Origin: Rachicladosporium sp. CCFEE 5018
Lineage: Eukaryota; Ascomycota; Dothideomycetes; Cladosporiales; Cladosporiaceae
Assembly: GCA_002077045.2 (NCBI GenBank)
Contig: KZ111143.1
Span: 587,733 to 651,732, forward strand
DNA length: 64,000 nt
Direction: 5' to 3'
Positions within the stretch are counted from its first letter, which is position 1. Every line of letters starts with the position of its first letter. This document shows positions 30,652 to 40,884 of this stretch, one piece after another. The notes under the pieces are model-generated. The model searched no databases, had not been told where the DNA came from, and saw only the letters and a program-made list of their open reading frames with translations. The position numbers and the translations under genes were made by a program.

Positions 30652-31358
30652 ATGGCCGACGACACCAGACTCCCCCGCTCTCCCGCCGCCCCCCTCCCCT
30701 CCCCCGATACGCCGATAAACCGCGACACCCTCACCGTCAGCCCCGAAAACAAACCCTTTACTGGCACCCAATGGCAAAACGGGAAGCAGATCCCCTATAC
30801 AGCGCCACCGGAAAATGCCAACATGATGCCCGGTGGTACGCAACACACGGCCGGCGGTGCGGTGGTCGAGCCGACGCTGGTGAATGCATTCGGGACAGTG
30901 AAGCTGGAGGAGTTCACGCAGTTGCATAAGCGACCTTGTGTGAGGGATGCGTTGATGGTGGGGATTGGAGCTGGGGCGGGGGTGGGTGGTATAAGAGGGC
31001 TTCTTGGAGGTTTGTGGATCCTGGAATACTGAGGGTGCTTGTGAGGTATGCTAATGCAGCAACAGCTAAAGTCTGGACGGCTTGTAGCTGGGCAGTGGCT
31101 TCTTGGATGGGCGCTTCGACACTCATGCATCAGTACTGCAAGTATCAGCGGCAGACGGAGAAGGAGGGCATGATGCGGGCTATGGAGATCTTGGATAAGA
31201 AGGGTATGGAAAAGAAGGCTAGAGAGGCGAGGAAGGAGAAGGCGAGGGAGGAGAGGCGGAAGGCGAAGGAGGAGGAATTGGAGGTCAGCTTTGCGAAGGC
31301 AGGGGAGAGTGTGAGTAGCGAGAGTGCGACGGGGAAGAGCTGGTGGAAAGTCTGGTAG
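30652..31358 (+). CDS. COX20: Cytochrome c oxidase assembly protein Cox20
   Basis: Two exons, 30652-31009 and 31060-31358, around a 50-nt intron (GTTTGT...GCTAATGCAG) give 218 aa. The Cox20/FAM36A core is present: KRPCVRDALMVGIGAGAGVG as the first membrane segment, then TACSWAVASWMGASTLMHQY as the second, followed by CKYQRQTEKEGM. The protein is an inner-membrane chaperone for the Cox2 subunit of cytochrome oxidase. The N-terminal 60 residues are Pro-rich. The C-terminus is a long Lys/Glu helical tail ending WWKVW. The two membrane segments only come into one frame after splicing, which supports the intron. It is convergent with MED11. Confidence 0.9.
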
Positions 31359-31838
31359 TCCCGAGTTCAGTGAGCTGGGTTCTCTGTACATATATGTATG
31401 ATCATGGCCGGAGAAAGTTGGCGTCAAAGCATTTCATCAAAAGTCGTCCCACGTTGTAGCCTGGTCCTCTACCATGTCGCTGCCAGCTCGGTCCTGCGTC
31501 CACGCCCGATAGCTGCGCCTGTGACGCAGATGATACGGCTTGGCGTTACCAGGCGCCCTGGTATGATCAGTCGCCTGTCGCGAGTGTGCGCTCCGCAAGC
31601 TGTATGCTCTCGCGGAACACAACGAGCAATGCCGCAGTTTCGCAGCCATTGCGCATCACTGTGCGGCGGCACAAGCTCCCGGCTGCGCAACCTCAGTCAA
31701 GGTGATGCGATAGTTTCGCGCAGCCTCGACCATGCTGGAGATGACCATCGTCGCAATCTGCGCGTGCTCTTCGTCCCGGGATCATCCGGCCGTTCACATC
31801 ATTGATTTCGTTTCCCCATCCCACGGCAAATTCGCGCC
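31359..31838. other. Convergent intergenic region
   Basis: 480 bp between the stop codons of COX20 and MED11. It should be 3' UTRs; no feature was recognised. Confidence 0.5.
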
Positions 31839-32393
31839 TCACCCCATTTCCTCCTGTTTCCCCTCACCCTCCCTTGTCCTCTCCAGTACTCCCTCAACCA
31901 AGTCCCTCGCTTCCTCGACCAGTTCCCGTTCTTTCACCTCTCCAACCTTATTACCCCGTCCATTCAACCATCCAATATCGAACCGTCCCAACCCTCCATT
32001 CTCTAGCTTCTCAGCTTCTCCTCCAGCACCCTTCCCTGTGGATGCATGCTTCACACTCAGCCCTATGATCTCCTCACCTCTAGGGCTTAAGATCCCCGCT
32101 TCCTCCAGTGCGTACGCTTGCCTTCGCAGCCGCGCAGTGATGGACTGCAGGGATGTGTAGTACGCTTCCGTGTGCGTTGTGAAAGCTTCTTGACGAACGG
32201 AGAGTGAGGGAGGGGAGTGGGAGTTGACCATCGGAGTATCGGGGTTCTCGTGGTCAGGTTGGTCGGGGGAGAGAGGTTTGTTGGTAAGGGATGTGAGAGC
32301 GAGGCCGGCGGATTCAAGGAGTGAGGCAATGTCGGCGTTGATCACGGAGAGCTCGCGAATACGGTCGGAGGGAGAGATCGGGTCGAGGGCCAT
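31839..32393 (-). CDS. MED11: Mediator complex subunit 11
   Basis: 184 aa from the ATG at 32393. The Med11 core is DRIRELSVINADIASLLESA followed by GLALTSLT and, after a Ser/Pro insert, AFTTHTEAYYTSLQSITARL. These pair with Med22 in the head module of Mediator, which links activators to RNA polymerase II in the nucleus. The frame is open 34 codons further upstream to an ATG at 32495, but the extra residues are not Med11-like, so the inner start is preferred. The C-terminus after the core (Gly/Lys/Glu-rich, about 70 residues) is longer than in yeast. It is divergent from TAF5 with about 285 bp between. Confidence 0.85.
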   Translation of the reverse strand: MALDPISPSDRIRELSVINADIASLLESAGLALTSLTNKPLSPDQPDHENPDTPMVNSHSPPSLSVRQEAFTTHTEAYYTSLQSITARLRRQAYALEEAGILSPRGEEIIGLSVKHASTGKGAGGEAEKLENGGLGRFDIGWLNGRGNKVGEVKERELVEEARDLVEGVLERTREGEGKQEEMG

Positions 32394-32678
32394 GTTCGGC
32401 GGGACTGCGGCCAGTCTGCCCTTGTAACGGTTGGAAGTAGTGTTCAGTTGAATGAGGTGTTCACGAGCAATGAGAGCATGCATGGGTGTATGCACCCCAG
32501 ATTACTAGCGCGACGTGGCTTGCAGCACTTCCGAAAATCAGCCGTTCCACATATGAGTGGGCTGGTCTCGTCTGGACTTGTTGATCATCGTGGTATATAC
32601 TTCCCTACGAATTTAGTAGACTCGACGCTCTCTCGTCTTGTTTCATTCTTTACTTCAAGAGTGAGAGATTCCGCAGCC
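32394..32678. promoter_or_regulatory. Bidirectional promoter, MED11 / TAF5
   Basis: 285 bp between the two start codons. No specific site is claimed. Confidence 0.4.
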
Positions 32679-35600
32679 ATGTCGGGCCCCGTGCCGCCTC
32701 AGCGCAACCCCAGCGTGGGCCCAGGCGCAATGGGCCAACAATCAGCCCAGCAACAGGGCGGGCAGGCACAGGTGAGCAGTCCTGCGATTCCCGCCTTGCA
32801 ACTTCATAGCTGATGCGAAATTGATAGAATCTAAATCAAATTGTGAGTATCTACATTTCCACACTGTATTCTTGCCAGCCTTCAGCTGCCCCGAAACGGC
32901 CAGCGACCACACGCAACGATGCAGTACCACCCGGCGCGGAAGAGATCGTCTCTCTACGATGTGCCACCGCATCCTAGCGAGAACTCTTTCATACCGCGCC
33001 TTTCGGTTGCGATGACGGACGCAGAGACGCCGTCGCCGCGCCAGCAGGACCCATCTCCGCGCAAGGAAACCCTTGTCTCGTCGAAGGAGAGCCCATCTCG
33101 CCACAAACGCACTGCCATGCCACCTTTCGTGGCTCCCATCGGGTTCAAAGATAACGATAACATCGTGAGTCCAATGTGGGGTAGAGTATCTTGTTTATCG
33201 GGAGGCTTGCCCTGCGTGGCCGCATCCCTAGATGCAGTCTGCAGTCTGATCTCCAGTGTCCTTCGTGCCTTCCAATCTAAGCCACTGCGAGCCCTTGACA
33301 ATCTGGTCGACACGAGCGCCCATCTCGACAACGTGTCTGAACTACCCACGTTTCACCTGCTGTGTGGTCGCGGATGGAGTGTCGATGTGCTTCACTTCGT
33401 CAATTTCCAATTCACTTGCGCGCAACTTCACTCCCGGCGACATCATCTGGCGACCGCGCAGGAGCCGAAGGGGTCCTATTGGGTTGAAGCGTCACCTTTC
33501 CACATGCGAGGAGTATCCGGTGGCCTGGCGCAGTCTTACAATTCCAGCGACAGCAGCCAACACCTCTCAGCCATGACGCCTTCTGCAGGCATTGTAGAGA
33601 AGCCGCTCGGACAACTGGTGCGTACCTCACGCGCTGATGAGGCGCTCTTCACGGCGCTCTTTTGCCATCACGTGCGGCCTTACACTGTACCGCAGCGGCA
33701 TGTGATGACCCATAGTGAGGTTCGTTGCAACATTTGAACGCACTGCAACAGTGACGCCGGATGTCTCAGTCACTACACACTCTCGGAGGTCACTAACGCA
33801 ACCTTCCATCATACTCACTTAGCAGCCTGGACTTCGCCCCAGCACCCATCATGGCGAGCGCCAACGGACACCGTGCCAGGTACAATGCATCAAATGAGAA
33901 AGTAGCTAACAGAAATGGTGGACAGGTGCTCGAATACCTCTCGAAGAAAGGTTACAGCCGTACGGAGGCAATGCTTCGCAAGGAGAGCCAAAACACAGAC
34001 CCCGAAGGCCGACCGATACCATCAAACCGGGAAGGAAGTCAGAAGTATAAAATTGCGCTTGACCTTACGATATCTTGGCTGGACACCGTGCTTGACGTCT
34101 ACAAACCTGAGCTGAAGCGCTTACTCTGGCCACTGTTCGTCTACTCCTTCCTTGAGTTGGTGAATGAGCACTTTGGTCAGGACAGCCAGCATTTCTTCGC
34201 GAATTACAGGGGTTTGTTCGAAGCGGAGCATGAAGACGATGTTAGAGCACTAGCGCCAGTGAGCTTGCCTGAGCATGTGAAAGAGGACAGTGTGGCACAG
34301 CTCTACCTCAAGAACAAGTACAGATTGACGATAAGCCAACTAGCATTTGTCGCGATTCTACAATTTCTTGAGTCGAAGGAGGCACAGGGTGGCGCTACCA
34401 TCATCACACTGTTCAACACATACCTTGACATTCGGACGGTGGATCGGGCAGCTGCAGGAAACGAGCGGAGTCTAGCTCGACTACTCAGCAAACAAAATGG
34501 AGATACAGACGTACCTGCAGAAGACGAGGGCATCCCTGGCCACCATCCAGGATCGGCAAACCTCGACCGCAACGCACCTTCAGTATTGTCAAAGCTCTCA
34601 CTTGGACCTATGCCAATGGAGTCAGATCTGATGGAGGACGTCAAGGCTGAGCTGCAAGATCACGATATCTCACATCCGCCGACAAACGGTCAGAGTTCAC
34701 TCATAGAGGAGTTCGAGCAGCGCATCAAGCGCGAGCCGATCGATGACGTTCCATCGAGAGATACACTTCCTCTTCCGCCATCGACAGCAAGGGATGTCGC
34801 AATGGAGGTGCAGAGGATCAAGGAGAACCGCGATCGCTTCCGCATCACAGGGCGAACTGGGGGAGTCGGTCCAGGCATCAGCGTGACAATGTTCACCTTC
34901 CACAACACCTTCGACAGCGTGCAATGCATCGAGTTCGCTGGCGACAACAACCTCGTCGCAGTCGGCACTTCCGAATCGTACATTCGCGTCTGGGCTCTCG
35001 ATAATTCTCCACTCACGTCGCCTACAGACCCCGCAGACTTCCAGCCTTCTTCATCGAGGCGCCTCATCGGCCACTCCGGACCCGTCTACGCCCTCTCCTT
35101 CGCCCCCTCAATCGCCGCATCCCCTCCACCTCAGACCAATGGCCACACAAACGGCACATCAATCCCCAGCGCCGCACCCGAGACCCGCTCCCGCTACCTC
35201 CTCTCCTCCTCAGCAGACTGCACAATCCGCCTCTGGTCCCTAGACACCTGGTCGAACCTCGTAGTCTACAAATCCCACTCCGCCCCAGTCTGGGACGTGC
35301 GCTTCTCGCCTTTTGGCCACTACTTCCTCTCCTCCGCCGCAGACCGCACGGCGCGTCTCTGGAGCACACCACATATAGCTCCTCTCCGCTTATTCGTCGG
35401 CCACGACTCAGACACCGAGTGCGTGGCATGGCATCCGAATGGCGCGTACGTCTTTACTGGTTCTGGAGGCGCGGATCGCACGGTAAGGATGTGGAGTATC
35501 CAGCAAGGCGGCGCTGTGCGGTTGTTCACAGGCCATACCGGAAACATCACCGCCCTAGCCTGCGCTGGCACGGGCAAACTCCTCGCCTCCGCCGACGACC

Positions 35601-35968
35601 GCGGTGAAATCCTCCTCTGGGACCTCGCTACCGGCCGCCTGGTGAAGCGCATGCGCGGCCACGCTCGTGGCGGTATCTGGTCACTAGACTGGAGCGTCGA
35701 GTCCTCTGTACTCGTCTCTGGTGGCGCGGACGGCACTGTGAGAGTCTGGGACGTGGCGCCTAATAAGGACGCTGGTGGCAAGGTCATCAGTGAGGGAGGG
35801 GCGGGGACGAAGGTCGATGCTGCTGGTGGGGTGGCAAAGGGCAAGAAGAAGGATGTTGTTGTTAGTGCAGATCAGATCAGTGCGTTTCCGACGAAGAAGA
35901 GCCCGGTCTATCGGGTTAGGTTTACGGAGATGAATTTGGTGGTTGCTGGGGGTGCTTATTTGCCTTGA
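32679..35968 (+). CDS. TAF5: TFIID/SAGA subunit TAF5 (three exons, one of 15 nt)
   Basis: Proposed exons are 32679-32771, 32828-32842 and 33926-35968, encoding 716 aa. Exon 2 encodes only NLNQI, which joins to VLEYLSKKGYSRTEAMLR. Together these recreate the conserved NLNQIVLEYLxKKGY start of fungal TAF5 and its LisH motif. Intron 1 is 56 nt. Intron 2 is 1,083 nt with donor GTGAGT and the branch site GCTAAC 17 nt before its acceptor. An ATG at 33851 is in frame with exon 3 and could start a shorter form, but it lies upstream of that branch site. After LisH come the NTD2 domain (LDVYKPELKRLLWPLFVYSF) and six or so WD40 repeats to the terminal VRFTEMNLVVAGGAYLP. TAF5 scaffolds TFIID and SAGA in the nucleus. 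Confidence 0.88.
32843..33925 (+). other. Long TAF5 intron 2, with internal open frames
   Basis: A 1,083-nt intron, about twenty times the local norm. It includes an open forward frame 32919-33737. The first 80 codons of that frame are charged and Ser/Pro-rich (SPRQQDPSPRKETL, PFVAPIGFKDNDN) and are followed by a GTGAGT donor. This could be an alternative exon, a nested gene or chance. No domain was recognised. Confidence 0.5.
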
Positions 35969-36490
35969 GAAAAGGTTTATCGGGAGCTGGGCAACTGGGG
36001 ATTGGAGGGTGTGGTGCGGTATGAATGACTGGCACTGCTCTGCTGCCATGGTTATCATACATGCTAGGTACACATTATGGCCGGCTGATTGGCATTCTCT
36101 CATTGCCCTCCCGCGCATTCATGCACTTTGGGTAGGACTGCCTCCATCTTGTAAGCGATACGCGCCGGCTCTCGTACCCGCGCACCGCACTCTGTCAACT
36201 ACCGTCAGATCTCTCACAGTCGCCGCTCCTCTCGTACGTGACGGGGTGGATGAGTTGCACTTCAGCGAAGGCATGCAGCGTACCTATCTGTGCCTTCAGC
36301 CCAGACGGTTCCCGCGTGACTTCTCATGCAGTTCGGCGAGGGCGTGCGAATGCTCTGCTCTTCCCTTGGCGATCCCATCTGCTTCGAGCAGCATACCCAC
36401 GGCGTGTGCAGTAGCTCTCGTCCGACCTCGCCTCACCTTGCCTTGTAGCTATCCCATCGAGTGCTCGTCTCTCCGGACTTTCAAGGTATC
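35969..36490. other. Convergent intergenic region
   Basis: About 520 bp between the stop codons of TAF5 and the bL31m gene. No gene was recognised. Confidence 0.5.
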
Positions 36491-37000
36491 TCACTTCTTC
36501 CCTCCCTTCGCCTTCGCACTCTTTGTTGGCTCGTCCTTCACTCCAGCCGCGTCCGCCTTCCCCTCCTGCCCATACCCACTAATCAAGTCCATCAAACTCT
36601 GCTCCCCCTCATTCACCTTCTTCTCCCCCTTCGCCTGCTTCACCTCGCCCTCCCCACGCTCACCAACCTCCTCATCTCGTCCCTCCGCATCCCATCCCCG
36701 TCCAAATCTCCCCCGGAACCTCTTCAGCCTTCCGGCCTCATCTTCCTCCACGGATGCGAGTTTCTGACTGCTGGGATTCCATAAGGGCGAGTTCTTGGTG
36801 TCTTTCGTTGAGCGGTAGATAGGTTGTGGGGAGGTTGTGCGGTGCAGGAAGGTGCTGCCGTCGGAGAGGGTGATCATCTGGGTGAAAGTGTAAGGGCGTT
36901 TGGGGCGGCGGAGGAGGGAGGCGTGGCGGGTTTGGGCGTGCAGGGGTGAGAAGGTGGGGGAGGGTAGGAGGGAGGGGCGGCGGAGGAGGGGTGCGGCCAT
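36491..37000 (-). CDS. MRPL36: Mitochondrial large-subunit ribosomal protein bL31m
   Basis: 169 aa. A mitochondrial presequence (MAAPLLRRPSLLPSPTF, Arg/Ser/Leu-rich) is followed by the bL31m core: RPKRPYTFTQMITLSDGSTF, HRTTSPQPIYRSTKDTKNSP and LWNPSSQKLASVEEDEAGRL, then FRGRFGRGWD. This is the yeast Mrpl36 family of the mitochondrial 54S subunit. The C-terminal 60 residues are a charged Glu/Lys-rich extension, as is common in filamentous fungi. No intron was seen. It is divergent from the KH-like/flavin-reductase gene across a 179-bp promoter; both products look mitochondrial, so co-expression is plausible. Confidence 0.93.
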   Translation of the reverse strand: MAAPLLRRPSLLPSPTFSPLHAQTRHASLLRRPKRPYTFTQMITLSDGSTFLHRTTSPQPIYRSTKDTKNSPLWNPSSQKLASVEEDEAGRLKRFRGRFGRGWDAEGRDEEVGERGEGEVKQAKGEKKVNEGEQSLMDLISGYGQEGKADAAGVKDEPTKSAKAKGGKK

Positions 37001-37179
37001 CTTCGATACTTGTGTGATTGCTGGCTGGAGGTCGATATACTTAGTGAAAACTTAATGGGGTAGTCAAAGGAGGGGGTGTACTCAGTCGCAGTTCGGGGAT
37101 GCCAAGATTCGACATCTAGACTTCAACTGCACCTCGACATCGACTTGCGGGAGCCGGACTTACGTGCTGACGACTGCCA

Positions 37180-40100
37180 ATGCATCGCTCCAATGTTGCG
37201 ACTCGGCGCTTCTACTCGGCCTTCTACCAATGGAGTCTACTCACCTCACCGGCGCCAGCGTGTCAACATGTGGCCAAAGTCCCGCTCCCGCGGCGACGGC
37301 AAAGCACCGCTGGCTATGGAGGTGTTGTTGTTGGGCACAATGGCACGAGAGTGACGAAGAACAGCAACGGGGCAAGTGTGGCTCGAGTGTACAGCACAGT
37401 CTCAGCACCTGAACGAGTTCCGGCAGTAGAAAGCAAAAGATCTCAAGCATTCGAGGCTCTGCAAGTACAGACAGACGCTGATCGATCATTCGATAACTTC
37501 GAGCCATGGGAGTTCACGATACGAGAACGCGACGCAGAGAGCATGAAAGTGGAGATAGCTGTACCTGAAGTGGCTTTCCGTGACCTTCAGCGGGTGTACG
37601 ACAAGGACTTCTACAAGCTTGGAGCTAAGCATGGAATCACGATCGGGTTCGGTAGTGTCAGAAAGCGCGGGGATGAGGAAGTCTTGTTCTCCGTCATACT
37701 CGCCGGAGGCCATAGAGGCGTTGCATCCGTGCAAACTACAGTCCTCGCAAAGCGGCCAGGCACTATCCGGGACGAAAGCTCTGTGGCGCACGCCCTGCCC
37801 GATCGTAGCATGCTCAGAACGAATGCTGATTCTAGCCGACACGAGAAATCGCGAGATGGTCCCGATGCAGCGCCAGTCAGGCCTAGTTCATTGAAGGTAC
37901 CTCGAGCTTTCACCGCGCTGCCCATCGTTTCTTCTGCGAACTGGCCTGCGCGCGAGTTCGAGCCATGGGATTTTGCCGTTCGCGCTCGCGATGAAGCGAT
38001 CTGTCACATCTCTGTGCAGACGGCCGTCCCAGTACGCAGTATGCAACAGCTTGAGAAAAGATGGGGCGCGGGTCTTGAGCGCATGGCCACGGAGCGTGAT
38101 GCATCGATCAGATGCAGTCCGCCAGATGATGAGCCTCTGAATGTTGACTCGATTCCGCTCCACTCTGTACTCCTGTCCGGGACATACGACACGGTCACTC
38201 ACGCCTTTGACACTATCCGCCAGAGCTCAAGAACTAGTCCAAAAGCGACTGCAGTGCCTCGGTTTGCCAAAACTCGAATCTCCACGAGTCTGGAGAAGTA
38301 TGGGACATTAACGCATGCAGCGAAGCCGTTGTCCGCGACGCCGTTCCAGACATTCGCTATACGCGAAACTGCGGAAGATACGGTGACAGTGCAGATTGCC
38401 ATCCGACCCGAGCATCTAAAGTCTGGCATGGACCGTTATGGAGGACTGGGCTACATTACCCGTAGAAGTGGTGCTCACGTCGAGCTGTCGGAGGTAGCAC
38501 GGTCAGAGGTTGACGAGACGCGTGATGCACCGGTCGCCTCGGTACTGGTCACTGGCAAGACCGAACAAGCGCAAGTGGCTACAGACTTCGTACTAGGCAT
38601 GCAAGAAGTCAAAGGCGTGCAAGGCAGCCTTGCAGTGTCGTCCGGCAACCATCTGCAGCAAGCTAAAGCCAAGCGTGATGATGCGCCTAAGCCTGCTCCC
38701 GCGGTGGATGTACAGACCAGAACTTCCGCAGAACACCCCTTTGAAGTCATGAAAGCATGGGAATATGTCACCCGCTTCCAGTCGGATACCGGACGTATGC
38801 TAGAAATGGCTGTGCCATTTGCGTCATGGAGAAAGGCCGAGAACAGACGTGGCGAGAACCTGAAAGACTTGGTGAAGAAGCTTGGCGGGCGCGTGACTGC
38901 GCGGCGTGGCAACGAGAGCAACGCTACGGCGTATCAGAACCCACTAATTTCTGTCGTGATCTCGGGTACGTTCGCTGAGGTGGATGAGCTACGGAAGGCT
39001 ATAGTGGGCTACAAGGGACCATCATCCGACGATGTTGAGGTGACGCCCAAGGAGGCCGGCCGAGACCAGCTGCGCCTTGTAAATCACGTCTCATCTCGCG
39101 GTCAGCGAGTATTCAGGCCGACGGAGTCGCAGTCGCCGTCCGCAAGGAGCGAGACTAGTAGCCTGCGCCATGCTCCCGAGCAGCAGGCTCATGCACAGCT
39201 TCAACAAAGGCTACGACCAGAGATGTCGGCTAGGCAATCTCCGACACCACATGCTGTCGGCAGTCAGGACAGTCATCTACAGCAGTTGCAGGATCGGTTG
39301 GACAGATTAGAGGCGCTGCTCGCAGCCAACATGTCCAGTGGGAAGAATGTGGCGGCAATGTCGCCGAATCCACCACCGAGTGCGACAGCCAGCTCTACAG
39401 TCGTTGGCATGACAGCAGGCTCTGCAGCTGACGATCGGGCATCAAGGCATTCCAATGATTCAACATCGCCTGCAACCACTGATCTTAATGCACAGCACAT
39501 TGTCTTGCCAGTGCCTCCATCACAGTCTTCACTCGATCCGGAGTCCAGCAAGCAGGCCAACGAATCGGAAGAGCACCGTGAGCTCGCGAGAGCTAAGATC
39601 GATTACGAGCAACTCGGCTCAACAGTCAAGCAGATAATGCGGCAGCTCACCCATCCAGTCGTCGTGATCACTACACGCACCTCGGACACCACAGGCGCTG
39701 CAGAAGACTTTGTACACCTCCGCGGCGTCACAGTATCGTCGTTTAACACTGTCACCATGCACCCGAAGCCTCTAATATCCTTCAACCTTAAGACTCCTTC
39801 CCGGACCTGGGATGCCATGCAGCAGACTGCAAGAATAATGGTACATGTCCTGGCCGCAAATCCGGCAGGCGCTGCTATTGCTCAAGCCTTCACTGTGGCG
39901 CACGAAAATGCGCACGAGCCGTTCTTGGAGCTGCAGAAACGGGGCGTGTTCGTATTCATGCCCCATAAAAGTCGCGTCCGGGCGCCGGAGTTGACGCAGC
40001 GTGGGGCTGTGATTGTGAGAATCCGCGTTGATCTGGATCTGGGGAAGTGCGTGGCACTTGGGGATCATGTCATCGTTGTGGGAGAGGTATCGCATGTCAA

Positions 40101-40884
40101 AGGATTAGACAGTGTAGTCGGGTTCGACGAAGGCGCGCTTGCGTATAGTCAGCAAGGGTATAGAGAGCTTGGGGAGGTTGTGAAGCCTATGACCGGTGCG
40201 GACATGTTTGCGAACGGCGAAGCCACGCCAGACGTGGTTATAGAGTCTGCGAAGGCTGGATATGCTCAGGATGTCATTGAAGATGCTACCGAGGAACTGA
40301 CAATCGATGAAGCTTCGACTCTTGACGTGGCTGAAGAAGACGCGCAGACTTCGCAAGATCTAGGGCATGACGGCTTCCAAGAGAATCACGCCCGAGCGGC
40401 AGACGATGATGAGACGCAAGAACACCCGCCTAAAATTGCGAATTTGCAAAGTCAAGTTGCTCCTAATGGAACTTCGACGTCACCCGGAAAGTATGGGACC
40501 CAAGAGCATTACATTACAAACCTTGGCTCCACTGGCGCAGTCAGTGATCGATATTTCGACCCCAACCATGCCACCGTCGAACAGCAGGACTTCCCCAAGC
40601 CAACCTCCGACCTTGACAATCCGCCCAAGGAGATAGAGTCAGCGGACGCCGCGACCGCAACGCCGATACGCAGAGTGCAGAGCTCGTTCTCGTCAAGCGC
40701 GTTTGGACCGCGCAAGGTTATAGGTCTCAGCGATGGTCGACCGAGCGCAAAGCCAGACCTGCTCGAGGGTATGCTTATGGACGCTGAACGCAGAGGAGCG
40801 CCTGAACCTACTGATAGTGGGCGAGGCATTGGACGCGAATTAGCGACGAGTAGGGAGGCCCTGCCTTGGGGTATGAAGGCTTGA
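37180..40884 (+). CDS. Presumed mitochondrial protein: four KH-like repeats fused to a flavin-reductase-like domain
   Basis: 1,234 aa, one exon. The N-terminus MHRSNVATRRFYSAF is a likely mitochondrial presequence. Four divergent repeats of about 85 residues begin near 107 (FEPWEFTIRERD), 260 (FEPWDFAVRARD), 389 (FQTFAIRE) and 521 (FEVMKAWEYVTRF). Each has a hydrophobic AVP/AIR strand, a helix-turn-helix (best GGLGYITRRSGAHVEL, with a GxxG loop) and a final SVxxSGT strand plus helix. This is the order of a KH RNA-binding domain. A Gln/Ser-rich region with a short coiled coil (LQQLQDRLDRLEALLA) spans about 640-800. Residues 808 to about 1010 form a flavin-reductase-like FMN-binding domain (RQLTHPVVVITTRT, GVTVSSFNTVTMHPKPLISF). 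The flavin domain is clear; KH identity is inferred. Activity is unknown. Confidence 0.8.
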   Translation: MHRSNVATRRFYSAFYQWSLLTSPAPACQHVAKVPLPRRRQSTAGYGGVVVGHNGTRVTKNSNGASVARVYSTVSAPERVPAVESKRSQAFEALQVQTDADRSFDNFEPWEFTIRERDAESMKVEIAVPEVAFRDLQRVYDKDFYKLGAKHGITIGFGSVRKRGDEEVLFSVILAGGHRGVASVQTTVLAKRPGTIRDESSVAHALPDRSMLRTNADSSRHEKSRDGPDAAPVRPSSLKVPRAFTALPIVSSANWPAREFEPWDFAVRARDEAICHISVQTAVPVRSMQQLEKRWGAGLERMATERDASIRCSPPDDEPLNVDSIPLHSVLLSGTYDTVTHAFDTIRQSSRTSPKATAVPRFAKTRISTSLEKYGTLTHAAKPLSATPFQTFAIRETAEDTVTVQIAIRPEHLKSGMDRYGGLGYITRRSGAHVELSEVARSEVDETRDAPVASVLVTGKTEQAQVATDFVLGMQEVKGVQGSLAVSSGNHLQQAKAKRDDAPKPAPAVDVQTRTSAEHPFEVMKAWEYVTRFQSDTGRMLEMAVPFASWRKAENRRGENLKDLVKKLGGRVTARRGNESNATAYQNPLISVVISGTFAEVDELRKAIVGYKGPSSDDVEVTPKEAGRDQLRLVNHVSSRGQRVFRPTESQSPSARSETSSLRHAPEQQAHAQLQQRLRPEMSARQSPTPHAVGSQDSHLQQLQDRLDRLEALLAANMSSGKNVAAMSPNPPPSATASSTVVGMTAGSAADDRASRHSNDSTSPATTDLNAQHIVLPVPPSQSSLDPESSKQANESEEHRELARAKIDYEQLGSTVKQIMRQLTHPVVVITTRTSDTTGAAEDFVHLRGVTVSSFNTVTMHPKPLISFNLKTPSRTWDAMQQTARIMVHVLAANPAGAAIAQAFTVAHENAHEPFLELQKRGVFVFMPHKSRVRAPELTQRGAVIVRIRVDLDLGKCVALGDHVIVVGEVSHVKGLDSVVGFDEGALAYSQQGYRELGEVVKPMTGADMFANGEATPDVVIESAKAGYAQDVIEDATEELTIDEASTLDVAEEDAQTSQDLGHDGFQENHARAADDDETQEHPPKIANLQSQVAPNGTSTSPGKYGTQEHYITNLGSTGAVSDRYFDPNHATVEQQDFPKPTSDLDNPPKEIESADAATATPIRRVQSSFSSSAFGPRKVIGLSDGRPSAKPDLLEGMLMDAERRGAPEPTDSGRGIGRELATSREALPWGMKA

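Noticed and set aside
33851..33925. ATG at 33851 as the sole TAF5 start
   Set aside because: The segment contains a perfect branch site and acceptor, and the upstream exons supply the conserved NLNQI residues. It is kept only as a possible alternative start.
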